The notes: a model not told the origin generated them from the sequence alone. A DNA stretch of 64,000 nucleotides from AC-32 sp963715575 (GCA_963715575.1 OY970250.1:1860001-1924000); one strand, 5' to 3'. Counted from the stretch's first letter, positions 42,879-51,472 are shown. A program made the numbers and translations.

Positions 42879-43106
42879 TCAGATCCGGATCGGCTTGGGC
42901 CGCCGGCCCGCGACCGCTGCATCGGGTCGCCGCCAGAGACCGACGCTGACCTCGACGCCGCCGATCTTGGGCCGGGCGTGTGGGCGGTAGGTCTGGTCGA
43001 TCGCTCGGCGGACGAGCTCCGCCAACGAAAGCCCAGTCCGCCGTGACTCCTCGAGCAGGAACGCGTGCTGGCGGTCGGTGAGCATGAGCTGCGTCCGTCG
43101 GCCCAT
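42879..43106 (-). CDS. Ribbon-helix-helix (CopG/Arc-like) DNA-binding protein
   Basis: A 75-residue protein: RRTQLMLTDRQHAFLLEESR forms the beta strand and first helix, and TGLSLAELVRRAIDQTY the second helix, the classic RHH layout. RHH dimers bind short repeats and often repress themselves, as antitoxins or metal regulators. No toxin-sized gene accompanies it. Two direct copies of a decamer lie 11 bases upstream of its start and are the probable operator. The C-terminus is rich in Arg and Pro. Confidence 0.8.
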   Translation of the reverse strand: MGRRTQLMLTDRQHAFLLEESRRTGLSLAELVRRAIDQTYRPHARPKIGGVEVSVGLWRRPDAAVAGRRPKPIRI

Positions 43107-43116
43107 GTCAGCTGAG

Positions 43117-43148
43117 GTAGGTGTACCTCTCCATCGCTGTAGGTGTAC
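43117..43148. promoter_or_regulatory. Direct repeats GTAGGTGTAC, 22 bases apart
   Basis: Identical decamers at 43117-43126 and 43139-43148 (start-to-start distance 22, two helical turns) lie upstream of the RHH gene, which reads leftward. Each contains the half-palindrome GTGTAC. The spacing puts both copies on one DNA face. Confidence 0.6.
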
Positions 43149-43197
43149 ACCGGCCGCAGTGAGCCGACTGTGCGAGAAGTGCGCCAGTCCTTCCCCA

Positions 43198-44151
43198 TCA
43201 ACTCGGCTGCTTCGCGTCCGACTCGGCAGCTTTCGCGCGGCCGAGGATTGTGCGCAGACGCAGCGTCCCGAGCGAAGTGAAAATCGCGATCGCGCCGATC
43301 GCGACGTTGAAGGCGGTCACGGCGACGTACTGGCCGACGCTGAAGGCGAGCAGCGTCGAGCTCGAGGCCTCGCCGTGGAGGACGTAGACGAGCAGGCCCT
43401 GCTTGGTGCCCGCGCCGCCGGGTGAGAACGGCAGCAGCGTCGAGAAGCTGTCGACCACCTGGGCGAGCAGCGCGTTGTGGATCGACGCATCCACGTGGAA
43501 GGCCCGCAGGAACCAGTAGAGCGACGCGATCCGCAGCACCCAGCTGAGCAGCTGCCAGCTCGCCACCTCGCGCCCGTAGCGCCCGCGGTCGTGCAGGATC
43601 GCGAAGCCCTGGCCGACGCGCTGCTTGAAGTCGGCGACGTGCTGCGAGGCCCAGTGCCAGAACCAGATCGCGGCGACGGTCAGCACCGCCACGACGACGG
43701 CCGTCTTGCGCGAGTCCCGCAAGAGCCAGCCCCAGTCGAAGGCCGGGATGCTCGGCAACACGTGCAGGCTCGGGAGCACGCCCTGGGTCAGCGCCCAGAG
43801 GAAGATCGCAGTCGCAAGCACGAAGTCGAGCAGAGTCTCGGTGGCGAGCGTCGAGGCCAGCGTCGTGTACGTTGTCGCCGGCTGCTCGCGGTGGACGAGG
43901 TAGAGCTTGACCAGGTCGCCGGCACGGCCGGGGACGATCGAGTTGATCCCGACGCCGCCGATGTACGCCTTCGCCACGGGCAGCCAGCGCCAGCGCACGT
44001 CCGGGTACGAGGCGGCGAGGATGTTCCGCCAGGCGACCGTGCGCGTCAGCAACCGGGCGAAGTGGATCGCCAGCGCGATCGCGAGCGCCGTCCAGCCGAC
44101 CCCGGCGAGGTGGTCGAAGAAGACCCGGACGGCGTGAAAGAACTCGCCCAT
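43198..44151 (-). CDS. Lysylphosphatidylglycerol-synthase-like flippase domain protein (UPF0104)
   Basis: A 317-residue integral membrane protein of seven or eight helices. SYPDVRWRWLPVAKAYIGGVGINSIVPGRAGDLVKLYLV carries the INxxxPGRxGD motif typical of the MprF-type flippase (DUF/UPF0104), and LLPFSPGGAGTKQGLLVYVL the second conserved PGGxG loop. It lacks the synthase domain. It probably moves a lipid or polyprenyl-linked glycan across the membrane. Its start is 20 bases from the divergent valS. Confidence 0.85.
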   Translation of the reverse strand: MGEFFHAVRVFFDHLAGVGWTALAIALAIHFARLLTRTVAWRNILAASYPDVRWRWLPVAKAYIGGVGINSIVPGRAGDLVKLYLVHREQPATTYTTLASTLATETLLDFVLATAIFLWALTQGVLPSLHVLPSIPAFDWGWLLRDSRKTAVVVAVLTVAAIWFWHWASQHVADFKQRVGQGFAILHDRGRYGREVASWQLLSWVLRIASLYWFLRAFHVDASIHNALLAQVVDSFSTLLPFSPGGAGTKQGLLVYVLHGEASSSTLLAFSVGQYVAVTAFNVAIGAIAIFTSLGTLRLRTILGRAKAAESDAKQPS

Positions 44152-44158
44152 GTGCTCG

Positions 44159-44164
44159 TAAACT
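44159..44164 (+). promoter_or_regulatory. -10 box TAAACT for leaderless valS
   Basis: TAAACT is followed by seven bases and ATG 44172, inside the 20-base gap to the divergent flippase gene. Confidence 0.5.
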
Positions 44165-44171
44165 TGCCCGA

Positions 44172-46589
44172 ATGGAACCGCTCTACAAGCCCCAAGGCGT
44201 CGAGGAGCGCTGGCAGCGCACCTGGGAGGAGGAGGGCCTGTACAACGCCGAACCCGCCTCGGGGCGCCAGACCTTCGTGGTCGCGCACCCGCCGCCGAAC
44301 GTCACCGGCGCGCTGCACACGGGCCATGCGCTGCAGATCTCGCTCGCCGACGCGCTCGTGCGCTGGCACCGGATGCGCGGCTTCGAGACGGCCTTCCTGA
44401 CCGGCTACGACCACGCGGGCATCTCGACGCAGAACGCCGTCGAGAAGCACCTCGTCGAGCAGGCCACCTCCCGCGAGGAGGTCGGCCGCGAGCGTTTCGT
44501 CGAGATCGTGTGGGACTGGCTGCGCCAGTACGGCGGAACGATCATGGGCCAGTTCCGCCGCCTGGGCGCCTCGATGGACTACCGCCGCGAGCGCTTCACG
44601 ATGGACGACGCCTACATCCGCGCGGTGATGCGCTTCTTCGTCCACCTCTACCGCAAGGGCTGGATCTACCGCGCAAACCGGATCATCAACTGGTGCCCGC
44701 ACCACCGGACCTCGCTCTCCGACCTCGAGCTTGTGCACGAGGAGGTCGACGACGCGCTCACCTACGTGCGCTACCCGTTCACCGACGACCCGGATGACGG
44801 CGTCACGATCGCGACCGCGCGCCCGGCGACGATCCTGGCCGACGTCGCCGTGGCGGTCAGTCCCGGCGACGAGCGCTGGAGTGCGGCGGTCGGGCGGGAG
44901 GTCGTCGTGCCCTTCGTCGAGCGCGTCGTGCCGGTGATCGAGGACGAGCGCGTCGACCGGGAGTTCGGCACGGGCGCGCTGAAGGTCACGCCCGGACATG
45001 ACCCGCTCGACTTCGAGATCGGCCGGGCCCACGGCCTGCCGGAGCTGACCGTGATCGGCCCGGACGGCCGCCTGAACGACGACGCCGGCGAGCTCGCCGG
45101 CCTGACCCAGGACGAGGCGGAGGAGCGGATCCTCGCCTGGCTCACGGAGCGCAGCCTGCTCGTCAAGCGCGAGGCGTACCGGCACTCGATCGCGCTCTGC
45201 GAGCGGTGCAAGAGCCCGATCGAACCGCTGATCTCGCTGCAGTGGTGGTGCGCGATGGAGGAGTTGAAGCAACCCGCGTTGGCGGCACTGCGCGATGGCC
45301 GCGTCCGCTACCACCCGCCCTCGCAGCACCGCTACGCGATCGACTCGCTCGAGCAGGCGCCCGACTGGAACATCTCGCGCCAGATCTGGTGGGGTCACCA
45401 GCTGCCGGTCTGGGAGTGCTCGAACGGGCACCTGACCGTCGAGGAGGACGAGCCCGAGGTGTGCGCCGAGTGCGGCTCGACCGAGCTGACGCGCAGCCAG
45501 GACGTGCTCGACACCTGGTTCTCGTCGGCGCTCTGGCCGTTCGCGATCCTCGGCTGGCCAGAGGAGACGCCGGAGCTCGAAGCCTGGTATCCGGGCTCGC
45601 TGAACACGACCGCGCGCGAGATCATCCGCCTCTGGGAGAACCGGATGATCTTCACCGGGCTGGAGCTGATGGAGGAGATCCCGTTCAGCGACGTGATCAT
45701 CCACACGACGGTGCTGGCGGGGGACGGCCGCCGGATGTCGAAGAGCCTCGGCACCGGCCTCGACCCGCTCGAGCTGATCGACCGGCACGGCGCGGACGCG
45801 ACCCGCTATGGCCTGCTGAAGCTGACCTCCTCGCAGGACGTGCGCTTCTCCGAGGGCGCGATCGAGGAGGGCCGCAAGCTCGCAAACAAGCTCTGGAACG
45901 TCTCCCGCTTGATCCTGGCGAACGTCGGCGAGGCGCAGCCCGAGCAGCGGCCGAGCGCGCTGGAGGAGCGCTGGATCGCCTGGCGCCTCGACCAAGCCCA
46001 GGCGCAGGTCGAGGAGCAGTTCGCCGCCTTCGACTTCGCGCCGGCGACGAGCGTGCTCTACCACGTCACCTTCGACGACTTCTGCGACTGGTACGCCGAG
46101 GCGATCAAGCAGCGGCTCTACGACGGCGACGAGGACGCGCAGGCGACGGCGCTCGCCAACCTCGAGCGGCTGCTGAAGCTGCTGCACCCGGTGCTGCCGC
46201 ACGTGACCGAGGAGATCTGGTCGAACCTGCCCGCGCGTGAGACGAGGCTGATCGTCGCGCCCTGGCCGGAGCCGCTCGGCGTGGAGGACATGGGCGCCGA
46301 GTTCGAGCCGATCCAGACGGCGGCCGAGGTCTTCCGGCGGGCGGGCGTGCGACCGCAGCTCGAGGGCGAGCAGCAGCGGATCTTCGACGCGGTCGTCAGG
46401 CCCGACCGCGCTAAGGCCGACGGCGGCAACGTTGAGGCCGAGGCCGCCCGGCTCCGCGGCGAGATCGCCCGGGCCGAGGGGATGCTGGCCAACGAGCGCT
46501 TCGTCGCCAACGCGCCCGGCGAGGTGGTCGAGGCCGAGCGCGAGAAGCTGGAGCGCTACCGTCGCGAGCTCGATGCCCTCTCCGCTTGA
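44172..46589 (+). CDS. valS: Valyl-tRNA synthetase
   Basis: An 805-residue class I synthetase. HIGH motif HTGHA in PPPNVTGALHTGHAL, editing domain with VTIATARPATILADVAVAV, conserved APDWNISRQIWWGHQLPVWE with a following Cys-rich knuckle, KMSKS as RMSKS at residues 521-525, an anticodon-binding helical bundle, and a C-terminal coiled coil (GEIARAEGMLANERFVANAP), diagnostic for ValRS. It is somewhat shorter than E. coli ValRS, as is common in actinobacteria and archaea-like forms. folC overlaps its last 17 bases. Confidence 0.96.
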   Translation: MEPLYKPQGVEERWQRTWEEEGLYNAEPASGRQTFVVAHPPPNVTGALHTGHALQISLADALVRWHRMRGFETAFLTGYDHAGISTQNAVEKHLVEQATSREEVGRERFVEIVWDWLRQYGGTIMGQFRRLGASMDYRRERFTMDDAYIRAVMRFFVHLYRKGWIYRANRIINWCPHHRTSLSDLELVHEEVDDALTYVRYPFTDDPDDGVTIATARPATILADVAVAVSPGDERWSAAVGREVVVPFVERVVPVIEDERVDREFGTGALKVTPGHDPLDFEIGRAHGLPELTVIGPDGRLNDDAGELAGLTQDEAEERILAWLTERSLLVKREAYRHSIALCERCKSPIEPLISLQWWCAMEELKQPALAALRDGRVRYHPPSQHRYAIDSLEQAPDWNISRQIWWGHQLPVWECSNGHLTVEEDEPEVCAECGSTELTRSQDVLDTWFSSALWPFAILGWPEETPELEAWYPGSLNTTAREIIRLWENRMIFTGLELMEEIPFSDVIIHTTVLAGDGRRMSKSLGTGLDPLELIDRHGADATRYGLLKLTSSQDVRFSEGAIEEGRKLANKLWNVSRLILANVGEAQPEQRPSALEERWIAWRLDQAQAQVEEQFAAFDFAPATSVLYHVTFDDFCDWYAEAIKQRLYDGDEDAQATALANLERLLKLLHPVLPHVTEEIWSNLPARETRLIVAPWPEPLGVEDMGAEFEPIQTAAEVFRRAGVRPQLEGEQQRIFDAVVRPDRAKADGGNVEAEAARLRGEIARAEGMLANERFVANAPGEVVEAEREKLERYRRELDALSA

Positions 46590-47670
46590 CTGGCTCGAGT
46601 CGCTCTCCCCGTGGCCGGCGGAGTTCGGCCTCGGGCGCATGCGCTCGCTCCTGGCCGAGCTCGGCGAGCCGCAGCGCGACTTTCGCTCGATCCACGTCGT
46701 CGGCACGAACGGCAAATCGACCGCGACCCGCCGCGCCGCCGCGTTCCTGCTGCGCGAAGAGCTCAGCGTCGGCGCGTACACCTCGCCGCACGTGGCCGGC
46801 TGGAGCGAGCGGATCCAGGTCAATGGCGAGGACGCCGACCTCGAGCAGGCGCTCGAACGGGTTCATCCGAGCGCCGAGCGAGCCGGCGCGACCCAGTTCG
46901 AGGTGCTGACCGCTGCCGCGCTCGCCGAGTTCGCGGCCGCGGGCGTCGACGTCGCCGTGGTCGAGGCCGGCCTCGGCGGGCGGCTCGACGCGACCAACGT
47001 GCTCGAGGCAGAGGTGGTCGCCCTGACGAACGTCGCGCTCGACCACACTGACGTGCTCGGCGAGACGCGCGAGGCGATCGCCGAGGAGAAGCTGGCCGTC
47101 GTTGCGCCGGGCTCGACCGTCGTGCTCGGCGACCCGGAATGGGCCTCACGCGCGCGCGCGCGAGGCGCCGGGCGGATCGTGGTCGGTGAAGACGTCGGCC
47201 GCGCCGCGGCCGAGGTGTTCCTCGGGCGGTCGCTCGGCGGCGAGGTCGAAACGAGCCTGCCCGGCCGCCTCGACGAGGTCGGCGAGGACATCTTCGCCGG
47301 CGCCCACAACCCGGCCGGGGTCGAGTGGCTGGTGGAGCGGCTCCCGCGCGACGACTACGCGGTCGTCGCCTCGATCCTCGCCGACAAGGACGCCGAGGCG
47401 ATGCTGGCCGCGCTCGCCCGCGCCGGCGACACGCTCGTCGCCACCGCCTCACACAGTGCTCGCGCCTTGCCGGCCGGTGAGCTGGCCACGCGCGCGCGGC
47501 CCTTCTTCGAGCGGGTCGAGGCCGTCGCCGACCCGGTCGCGGCGCTCGAGCGCGGGCGCGAGCTGGCCGGTGAGCACGGCGCCGTGCTCGTCACCGGCTC
47601 GCTCTATCTGCTCGCCGACCTCACCGTCCGACTTCAGCGCGTACCATGGGGAAGTTCGGCGAGCGCCTGA
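46573..47670 (+). CDS. folC: Folylpolyglutamate synthase / dihydrofolate synthase
   Basis: A 365-residue Mur-ligase-type enzyme that adds glutamate to folates. The start PSPLDWLESLSPWPAEFGLGR is typical; the P-loop is VVGTNGKST, followed by YTSPHVAGWSERIQVNGE and VVEAGLGGRLDATNVLE with the metal-site Glu, and FAGAHNPAGVEWLVE for the C-terminal domain. It is 50-60 residues shorter than usual, mainly in loops. ATG 46573 overlaps valS by 17 bases, so the two genes are coupled as in many bacteria. Confidence 0.93.
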   Translation: MPSPLDWLESLSPWPAEFGLGRMRSLLAELGEPQRDFRSIHVVGTNGKSTATRRAAAFLLREELSVGAYTSPHVAGWSERIQVNGEDADLEQALERVHPSAERAGATQFEVLTAAALAEFAAAGVDVAVVEAGLGGRLDATNVLEAEVVALTNVALDHTDVLGETREAIAEEKLAVVAPGSTVVLGDPEWASRARARGAGRIVVGEDVGRAAAEVFLGRSLGGEVETSLPGRLDEVGEDIFAGAHNPAGVEWLVERLPRDDYAVVASILADKDAEAMLAALARAGDTLVATASHSARALPAGELATRARPFFERVEAVADPVAALERGRELAGEHGAVLVTGSLYLLADLTVRLQRVPWGSSASA

Positions 47671-47759
47671 GCGTCTTCGCGGTTGCCGTCGTCGTCGTCC
47701 TGGCGATCGTCGGCCTCGCGTTCGGCGCCGGGTATCTCGTCGGGAAGCTGCTTCTCTGA
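47646..47759 (+). CDS. Small single-helix membrane protein (37 aa)
   Basis: The frame encodes MGKFGERLSVFAVAVVVVLA followed by IVGLAFGAGYLVGKLLL: one transmembrane helix with a GxxxG-like end. It overlaps folC by 25 bases and its stop is followed directly by the ribosome-binding site of the next gene, so it sits within an operon and is likely real. Function unknown. Confidence 0.65.
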   Translation: MGKFGERLSVFAVAVVVVLAIVGLAFGAGYLVGKLLL

Positions 47760-47769
47760 GGAGACGCGC

Positions 47770-48294
47770 GTGGGCCTAGTTGAAGCAAACGGACTCTTCG
47801 ACTTCTTCAGCCACAGCACGTGGACCGTGATCCGCAACCTGACGCTGTTCTTCGTCGCGGTCTTCTGGCTGGCGACGGCGTTCTGGGTCTACAAGGATGC
47901 GCGCCGGCGGATCGAGGACCCGTGGCTCGTCGGGATGGCGACCGTGCTCGGGTTGATCCCGCCGTTCGTCGGCCCGCTGATCTACATGCTCTTCCGGCCG
48001 CCGGAGTACCTCGAGGATGTGCGTGAGCGCGAGCTCGAAATCAAGGCGATGGAGCAGCGGCTCGCCCGGCGCGACCTGCACTGCCCGGTCTGCCGTGCCG
48101 AGGTCGAGGTGGGCTTCCTCGTCTGCCCGGTCTGTACGACGCGCCTGCGGCAGTCGTGCCGCAACTGCAAGCAGCCGCTCGAGGCGCTCTGGCAGGTGTG
48201 TCCGTACTGCGAGACGCCGGTCGAGCCTTCCGCCGTGGAACCGCTCGGCCAGACGCAGGCGCTCGCCCCGCCGCGCCGCGAACGCAGCGCGTAG
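47770..48294 (+). CDS. Membrane protein with a C-terminal double zinc ribbon
   Basis: 174 residues. Two membrane helices at about 17-38 (TVIRNLTLFFVAVFWLATAF) and 58-75 (GMATVLGLIPPFVGPLIYML), then a charged linker helix and two zinc ribbons made of four CxxC motifs: CPVC, CPVC, CRNC and CPYC. Such proteins may sense or scaffold at the membrane. GTG 47770 is supported by GAGGAGACG. Placed between the small membrane protein and ndk. Confidence 0.8.
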   Translation: MGLVEANGLFDFFSHSTWTVIRNLTLFFVAVFWLATAFWVYKDARRRIEDPWLVGMATVLGLIPPFVGPLIYMLFRPPEYLEDVRERELEIKAMEQRLARRDLHCPVCRAEVEVGFLVCPVCTTRLRQSCRNCKQPLEALWQVCPYCETPVEPSAVEPLGQTQALAPPRRERSA

Positions 48295-48307
48295 CATCCC
48301 GCCGCGA

Positions 48308-48715
48308 ATGGCGGTCGAGCGGACACTTGTCTTGATCAAGCCCGACGCGGTGCAGCGCAAGCTGGCCGGCGAGATCCTCGCGCGCTTCGAGCGGCGCGGG
48401 CTCGAGCTTCGCGACGCGCGGCTCGTCCAGGTCGACCGCGAGCTCGCCGAGCGCCACTACGCGGAGCACGCCGAGAAGCCGTTCTTCGGCGAGCTGGTCG
48501 AGTTCATCACCTCGGCCCCGACGCTCGCGCTGGCGCTCGAGGGCGAGTCAGCGATCTCGGTCGTCCGCACGACGATGGGCTCCACGAATCCGACGGACTC
48601 CGCGCCCGGGACGATTCGCGGCGACCTCGCGCTGGCGATGCCCGACAACCTGGTGCACGGCTCGGACTCCCCGGAGTCGGCGCAGCGCGAGCTCGAGCTC
48701 TGGTTCGGTGCCTGA
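48308..48715 (+). CDS. ndk: Nucleoside diphosphate kinase
   Basis: A 135-residue NDPK that balances nucleoside triphosphates by a phospho-histidine ping-pong mechanism. Active-site H117 is in MPDNLVHGSDSPESA, and TLVLIKPDAVQRKLAGEI and RTTMGSTNPTDSAPGTIRGD form the nucleotide site. Length and motifs are normal. A box TAGCAT at 48292-48297 lies ten bases before the ATG, so it may also have its own promoter. It overlaps the methyltransferase gene by eight bases. Confidence 0.97.
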   Translation: MAVERTLVLIKPDAVQRKLAGEILARFERRGLELRDARLVQVDRELAERHYAEHAEKPFFGELVEFITSAPTLALALEGESAISVVRTTMGSTNPTDSAPGTIRGDLALAMPDNLVHGSDSPESAQRELELWFGA

Positions 48716-49481
48716 GCCCGACTACGTCGCGATCAACCGCGAGGGCTGGACGCACGCAAACGCGGAGTACACGGACGCCCGGGCCCGCTCAGCCTGGGAG
48801 CAGGACGAGGTCACCTGGGGAAAATGGAGCCATCCCGAGAGCGAGCTCCAGGCCCTCCCTGACCTGACCGGCAAGGAGGTGGTCGAGCTCGGTTGCGGGA
48901 CCGGCTACTTCGGCGCCTGGCTGAAGAAGCTCGGTGCCAGCCGCGTCGTCGGCGTCGACGTGACTCCGGCCCAGCTCGAAACCGCCCGCCGGGTGAACGA
49001 CGAGCTCGGGCTCGGGCTCGAGTTCCTGCTCGAGAACGCCGAGCACACGAGCCTGCCGGACCACTCGTTCGACCTTGTCTTTTCCGAGTACGGCGCCTCG
49101 ATCTGGTGCGATCCGAAGCTTTGGATCGCCGAGGCCGCCAGGCTGCTGCGCCCGGGCGGAGAGCTGATCTTCTTCCGCGGCTCGGTGCTGCAGCTGCTCT
49201 GCATGCCCGACACCGGTCCCGTCGTCGACCAGCTGCAGCGGCCCCAGAAGGGTCTCTACAACCTTGTCTGGGAGGACGACGATCCGGGCGTCGAGTTCCA
49301 CCCGAGCGTGAGCGAGATGTTCGCCATCCTGCGTGAGAACGGCTTCGAGCTGCTCGACTTCCGCGAGCTGTTCGCGCCCGAAGGCGCGATCGACCACGAG
49401 TACTACTCGACCACCCCGGCCGAATGGGCCAAGCGCTGGCCGGACGAAGAGCTGTGGCGGCTCCGCCTGCAGCCCCGCTGA
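48708..49481 (+). CDS. SAM-dependent methyltransferase
   Basis: A 257-residue class I methyltransferase with motif I VVELGCGTGYFGAWL, motif II VVGVDVTPAQLETARR, motif III ENAEHTSLPDHSFDLVFSEYG and motif post-I LLRPGGELIFFRGS. The N-terminus (YVAINREGWTHANAEYTDAR) resembles methyltransferases of the ubiE/type 11 group. Substrate unknown. GTG 48708 begins inside ndk. maf overlaps its 3' end, so three genes are chained. Confidence 0.88.
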   Translation: MPEPDYVAINREGWTHANAEYTDARARSAWEQDEVTWGKWSHPESELQALPDLTGKEVVELGCGTGYFGAWLKKLGASRVVGVDVTPAQLETARRVNDELGLGLEFLLENAEHTSLPDHSFDLVFSEYGASIWCDPKLWIAEAARLLRPGGELIFFRGSVLQLLCMPDTGPVVDQLQRPQKGLYNLVWEDDDPGVEFHPSVSEMFAILRENGFELLDFRELFAPEGAIDHEYYSTTPAEWAKRWPDEELWRLRLQPR

Positions 49482-50026
49482 TCCTGGCGTCGACGTCGCC
49501 GAGGCGGCGGGAGATCCTCGAGCAGCTGCGGATCCCGTTCGTGGTGACGCCGCCCTCGTACGAGGAGACGGACGGCGACCCGGTCGCACACGCGGTCGGC
49601 AAGGCGGAGTCGGTGCTGGCGCTGGCGGACGACGAGCCCGTGCTCGGCTGCGACACGGAGGTCGTCTGCGAGGGGCGCGTCTACGGGAAGCCAGCGTCCG
49701 AGACGGACGCGGAGGAGATGCTCGAGAGCCTCGCCGGCAAGACGCACGAGGTCGTCTCGGGGCTGGCGCTCATCACCCCCGGCTGGCGCGAGGTGCACCG
49801 CGAGGTGACGCGGGTCACCTTCCGGCCGCTCGACGCGCGCGACCTTGCGCACTACGTGGCGAGCCGGGAGTGGGAGGGCCGCGCCGGCGCGTACGCGATC
49901 CAGGGCCTCGGCGCCTCGCTGGTCGAGCGGATCGAGGGCGACTACCTGAACGTGGTCGGTCTGCCGGCCGCGCTCCTCGTCCGCCTGCTCGCCGAACGAT
50001 TTGCCGGTGTGTACGGCTTCGGCTGA
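49454..50026 (+). CDS. maf: Maf-like nucleotide pyrophosphatase
   Basis: A 190-residue Maf/YceF-type house-cleaning pyrophosphatase, which hydrolyses unwanted nucleoside triphosphates such as dTTP, UTP or modified bases. Conserved LILASTSPRRREILEQL at the start, VLGCDTEVVCEGRVYGKP (Asp for metal), EMLESLAGKTHEVVSGLAL and GRAGAYAIQGLGA all match. GTG 49454 lies within the methyltransferase gene, an overlap of 28 bases. Specificity (MafA or MafB) is not clear. Confidence 0.92.
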   Translation: MAAPPAAPLILASTSPRRREILEQLRIPFVVTPPSYEETDGDPVAHAVGKAESVLALADDEPVLGCDTEVVCEGRVYGKPASETDAEEMLESLAGKTHEVVSGLALITPGWREVHREVTRVTFRPLDARDLAHYVASREWEGRAGAYAIQGLGASLVERIEGDYLNVVGLPAALLVRLLAERFAGVYGFG

Positions 50027-50043
50027 GTCGCGCCGGATTACCG

Positions 50044-50068
50044 GTTTGGGACTACAGGCGGTGGGAAA
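50044..50068 (+). promoter_or_regulatory. Possible SigB/SigF-type promoter
   Basis: GTTT at 50044-50047, 15-base spacer, GGGAAA at 50063-50068, close to the actinobacterial general-stress consensus GTTT-N(14-16)-GGGTAT. It precedes the gene at 50106. Confidence 0.4.
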
Positions 50069-50105
50069 GCGAGTTGTCCACGTACCGTTTTCAAAGGAGG
50101 AGACG

Positions 50106-50483
50106 ATGGCAGACGCTCACAAGCTTTCCGAGCGCATGATCGACATGGCGCGGCGGTTCGAAGACGTGGTCGACGCCGCAGAAGGCAAAGGTGCCCGCGG
50201 GAGTGGCGGTATCGGGACGAAGTGGCTGCTGCTTCCGGCGGCGGGTGCCGGGCTGTATGCCCTGATGACGAGCAACTCGGTCGGTCGACACGCGAAAGGC
50301 GTCCTCGACCAGGCGAAGAGCCGTGCCTCGGAGCTGCCGGACGACTTGATGAATCGCGTCCGACAGACCTCGCAGACGCAGGGCGCCCGCAGCAACGGCG
50401 GCACGAGCCGAAGCAGTTCCGCCCGCAGGAGCAACTCGACGCGGAAGACGAGGTCGGCGCGGAAGTCGACCTCGTCCCGTTGA
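50106..50483 (+). CDS. Small protein with one hydrophobic segment and a Ser/Arg/Lys-rich tail
   Basis: 125 residues: an N-terminal helix (DAHKLSERMIDMARRFEDVV), a hydrophobic stretch (TKWLLLPAAGAGLYALMTS) and a 45-residue basic tail with many Ser, Arg and Lys (TSRSSSARRSNSTRKTRSAR). AAAGGAGGAGACG before the ATG is a near-perfect ribosome-binding site. The following gene has a similar tail and starts 16 bases after its stop, so both probably act together. I know no function; a nucleic-acid- or envelope-binding role is possible. Confidence 0.65.
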   Translation: MADAHKLSERMIDMARRFEDVVDAAEGKGARGSGGIGTKWLLLPAAGAGLYALMTSNSVGRHAKGVLDQAKSRASELPDDLMNRVRQTSQTQGARSNGGTSRSSSARRSNSTRKTRSARKSTSSR

Positions 50484-50498
50484 CTTGCAGGGGCGACG

Positions 50499-51452
50499 AT
50501 GGCCAAGCAGACGACAAGTCGGACGAGCAGCAGTCGGAACGGCGGCGGAGGCAAGCAGGCGGCCCGGCGAGCCCGAAGCGCGAGCCAGCTGGACAGCGCG
50601 CATCTCGAGGGGCGCGAGCCGAGCCACGACCCTGACGTCTTCGTCGACATCCGCAAGGTGAAGGTCGACGAGGTCTACGTCGACGTCGAGCGGTTGGAGG
50701 CGCACCTCGCGCTGCGGGCGAAGCTTGCGAACCTGCTGCAGGTCGTCGCTGGCGTGCACATCAGCCTCGGAAAGGTCGAGGTCGACATCGCGGGCGTCGA
50801 AGCCGAGGCGCAGCTGAAGGTTCGCCTCGAGAACCTCTACGACATCCTCGACCGCGCGCTGACGACGCTCGATCGCAACCCCGAGATCCTCGAGAGCCTC
50901 GTCGACTCGGTAGACGACGCGGTCGGCAGCATCGGTCAGCTCGGCCCGGCGCTCGGGCCCGGCGGCGCGGTCAGCCAGACGCTCGGTGACGTCGGCGATG
51001 CCGCTAAGCAGGCGGTCGGTCCCGGGGGGGCCGCGAGCGAGGCCGTCGGCGGCGTGACGAGCGCGGCCGGCCAGGCGCTCGGCCCCGGCGGCGCAGTTCC
51101 GCAGGCCGTCGGCGAAGTGGGCCAGGCGGTCGGTGGCTTGGGCCAAGACGTCGGACAGGCGGCCGGCCAGGCAGTCGGTGGTGCCACCGATCAGCTGGGC
51201 CAGCAGGCGGGCCAGGTGGCCGGAGGCGCTCAGGGAGTGCCGCAGCAGACCGGCGCCGCGGGTGCCGCGGACGCCGCTGCCGGTGCGGCGCAGGAGGACA
51301 CCGCCGCAGGCTCGCGCCCGAAGCGGCAGACGAAGCGCGGCTCCAAGCGGCGCTCGACACGCTCGGGCAAGAAGCCCCGCGCCTCGGGCACGCGGTCGAC
51401 CGGCTCGAAACGGTCGGCAAGCTCTCGCAGAACCGCGAAAAAGCGCTCCTGA
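50499..51452 (+). CDS. Repeat-rich protein with LGPGGA repeats and a basic Ser/Arg/Lys-rich tail
   Basis: 317 residues. Residues 45-140 form a regular beta/alpha segment (VFVDIRKVKVDEVYVDVERL, VHISLGKVEVDIAGVEAEAQ, LENLYDILDRALTTLDRNPE) like conserved actinobacterial hypotheticals. Residues 148-245 contain loose repeats ALGPGGAVSQTLGDVG, AVGPGGAASEAVGGV, ALGPGGAVPQAVGEVG, predicted amphipathic helices. The last 55 residues are basic and Ser-rich (RPKRQTKRGSKRRSTRSGKK). Tail and position link it to the preceding gene. Function unknown. Confidence 0.65.
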   Translation: MAKQTTSRTSSSRNGGGGKQAARRARSASQLDSAHLEGREPSHDPDVFVDIRKVKVDEVYVDVERLEAHLALRAKLANLLQVVAGVHISLGKVEVDIAGVEAEAQLKVRLENLYDILDRALTTLDRNPEILESLVDSVDDAVGSIGQLGPALGPGGAVSQTLGDVGDAAKQAVGPGGAASEAVGGVTSAAGQALGPGGAVPQAVGEVGQAVGGLGQDVGQAAGQAVGGATDQLGQQAGQVAGGAQGVPQQTGAAGAADAAAGAAQEDTAAGSRPKRQTKRGSKRRSTRSGKKPRASGTRSTGSKRSASSRRTAKKRS

Positions 51453-51472
51453 TCCCGGATTTCGAGCTGGCG

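Noticed and set aside
42879..43106. RHH protein as half of a toxin-antitoxin pair
   Set aside because: No small partner gene overlaps or follows it on the same strand; the neighbours are clpX and a flippase.
44046..46823. Long minus-strand frame opposite valS
   Set aside because: Antisense of a well-supported synthetase gene; no domain and low-complexity sequence.
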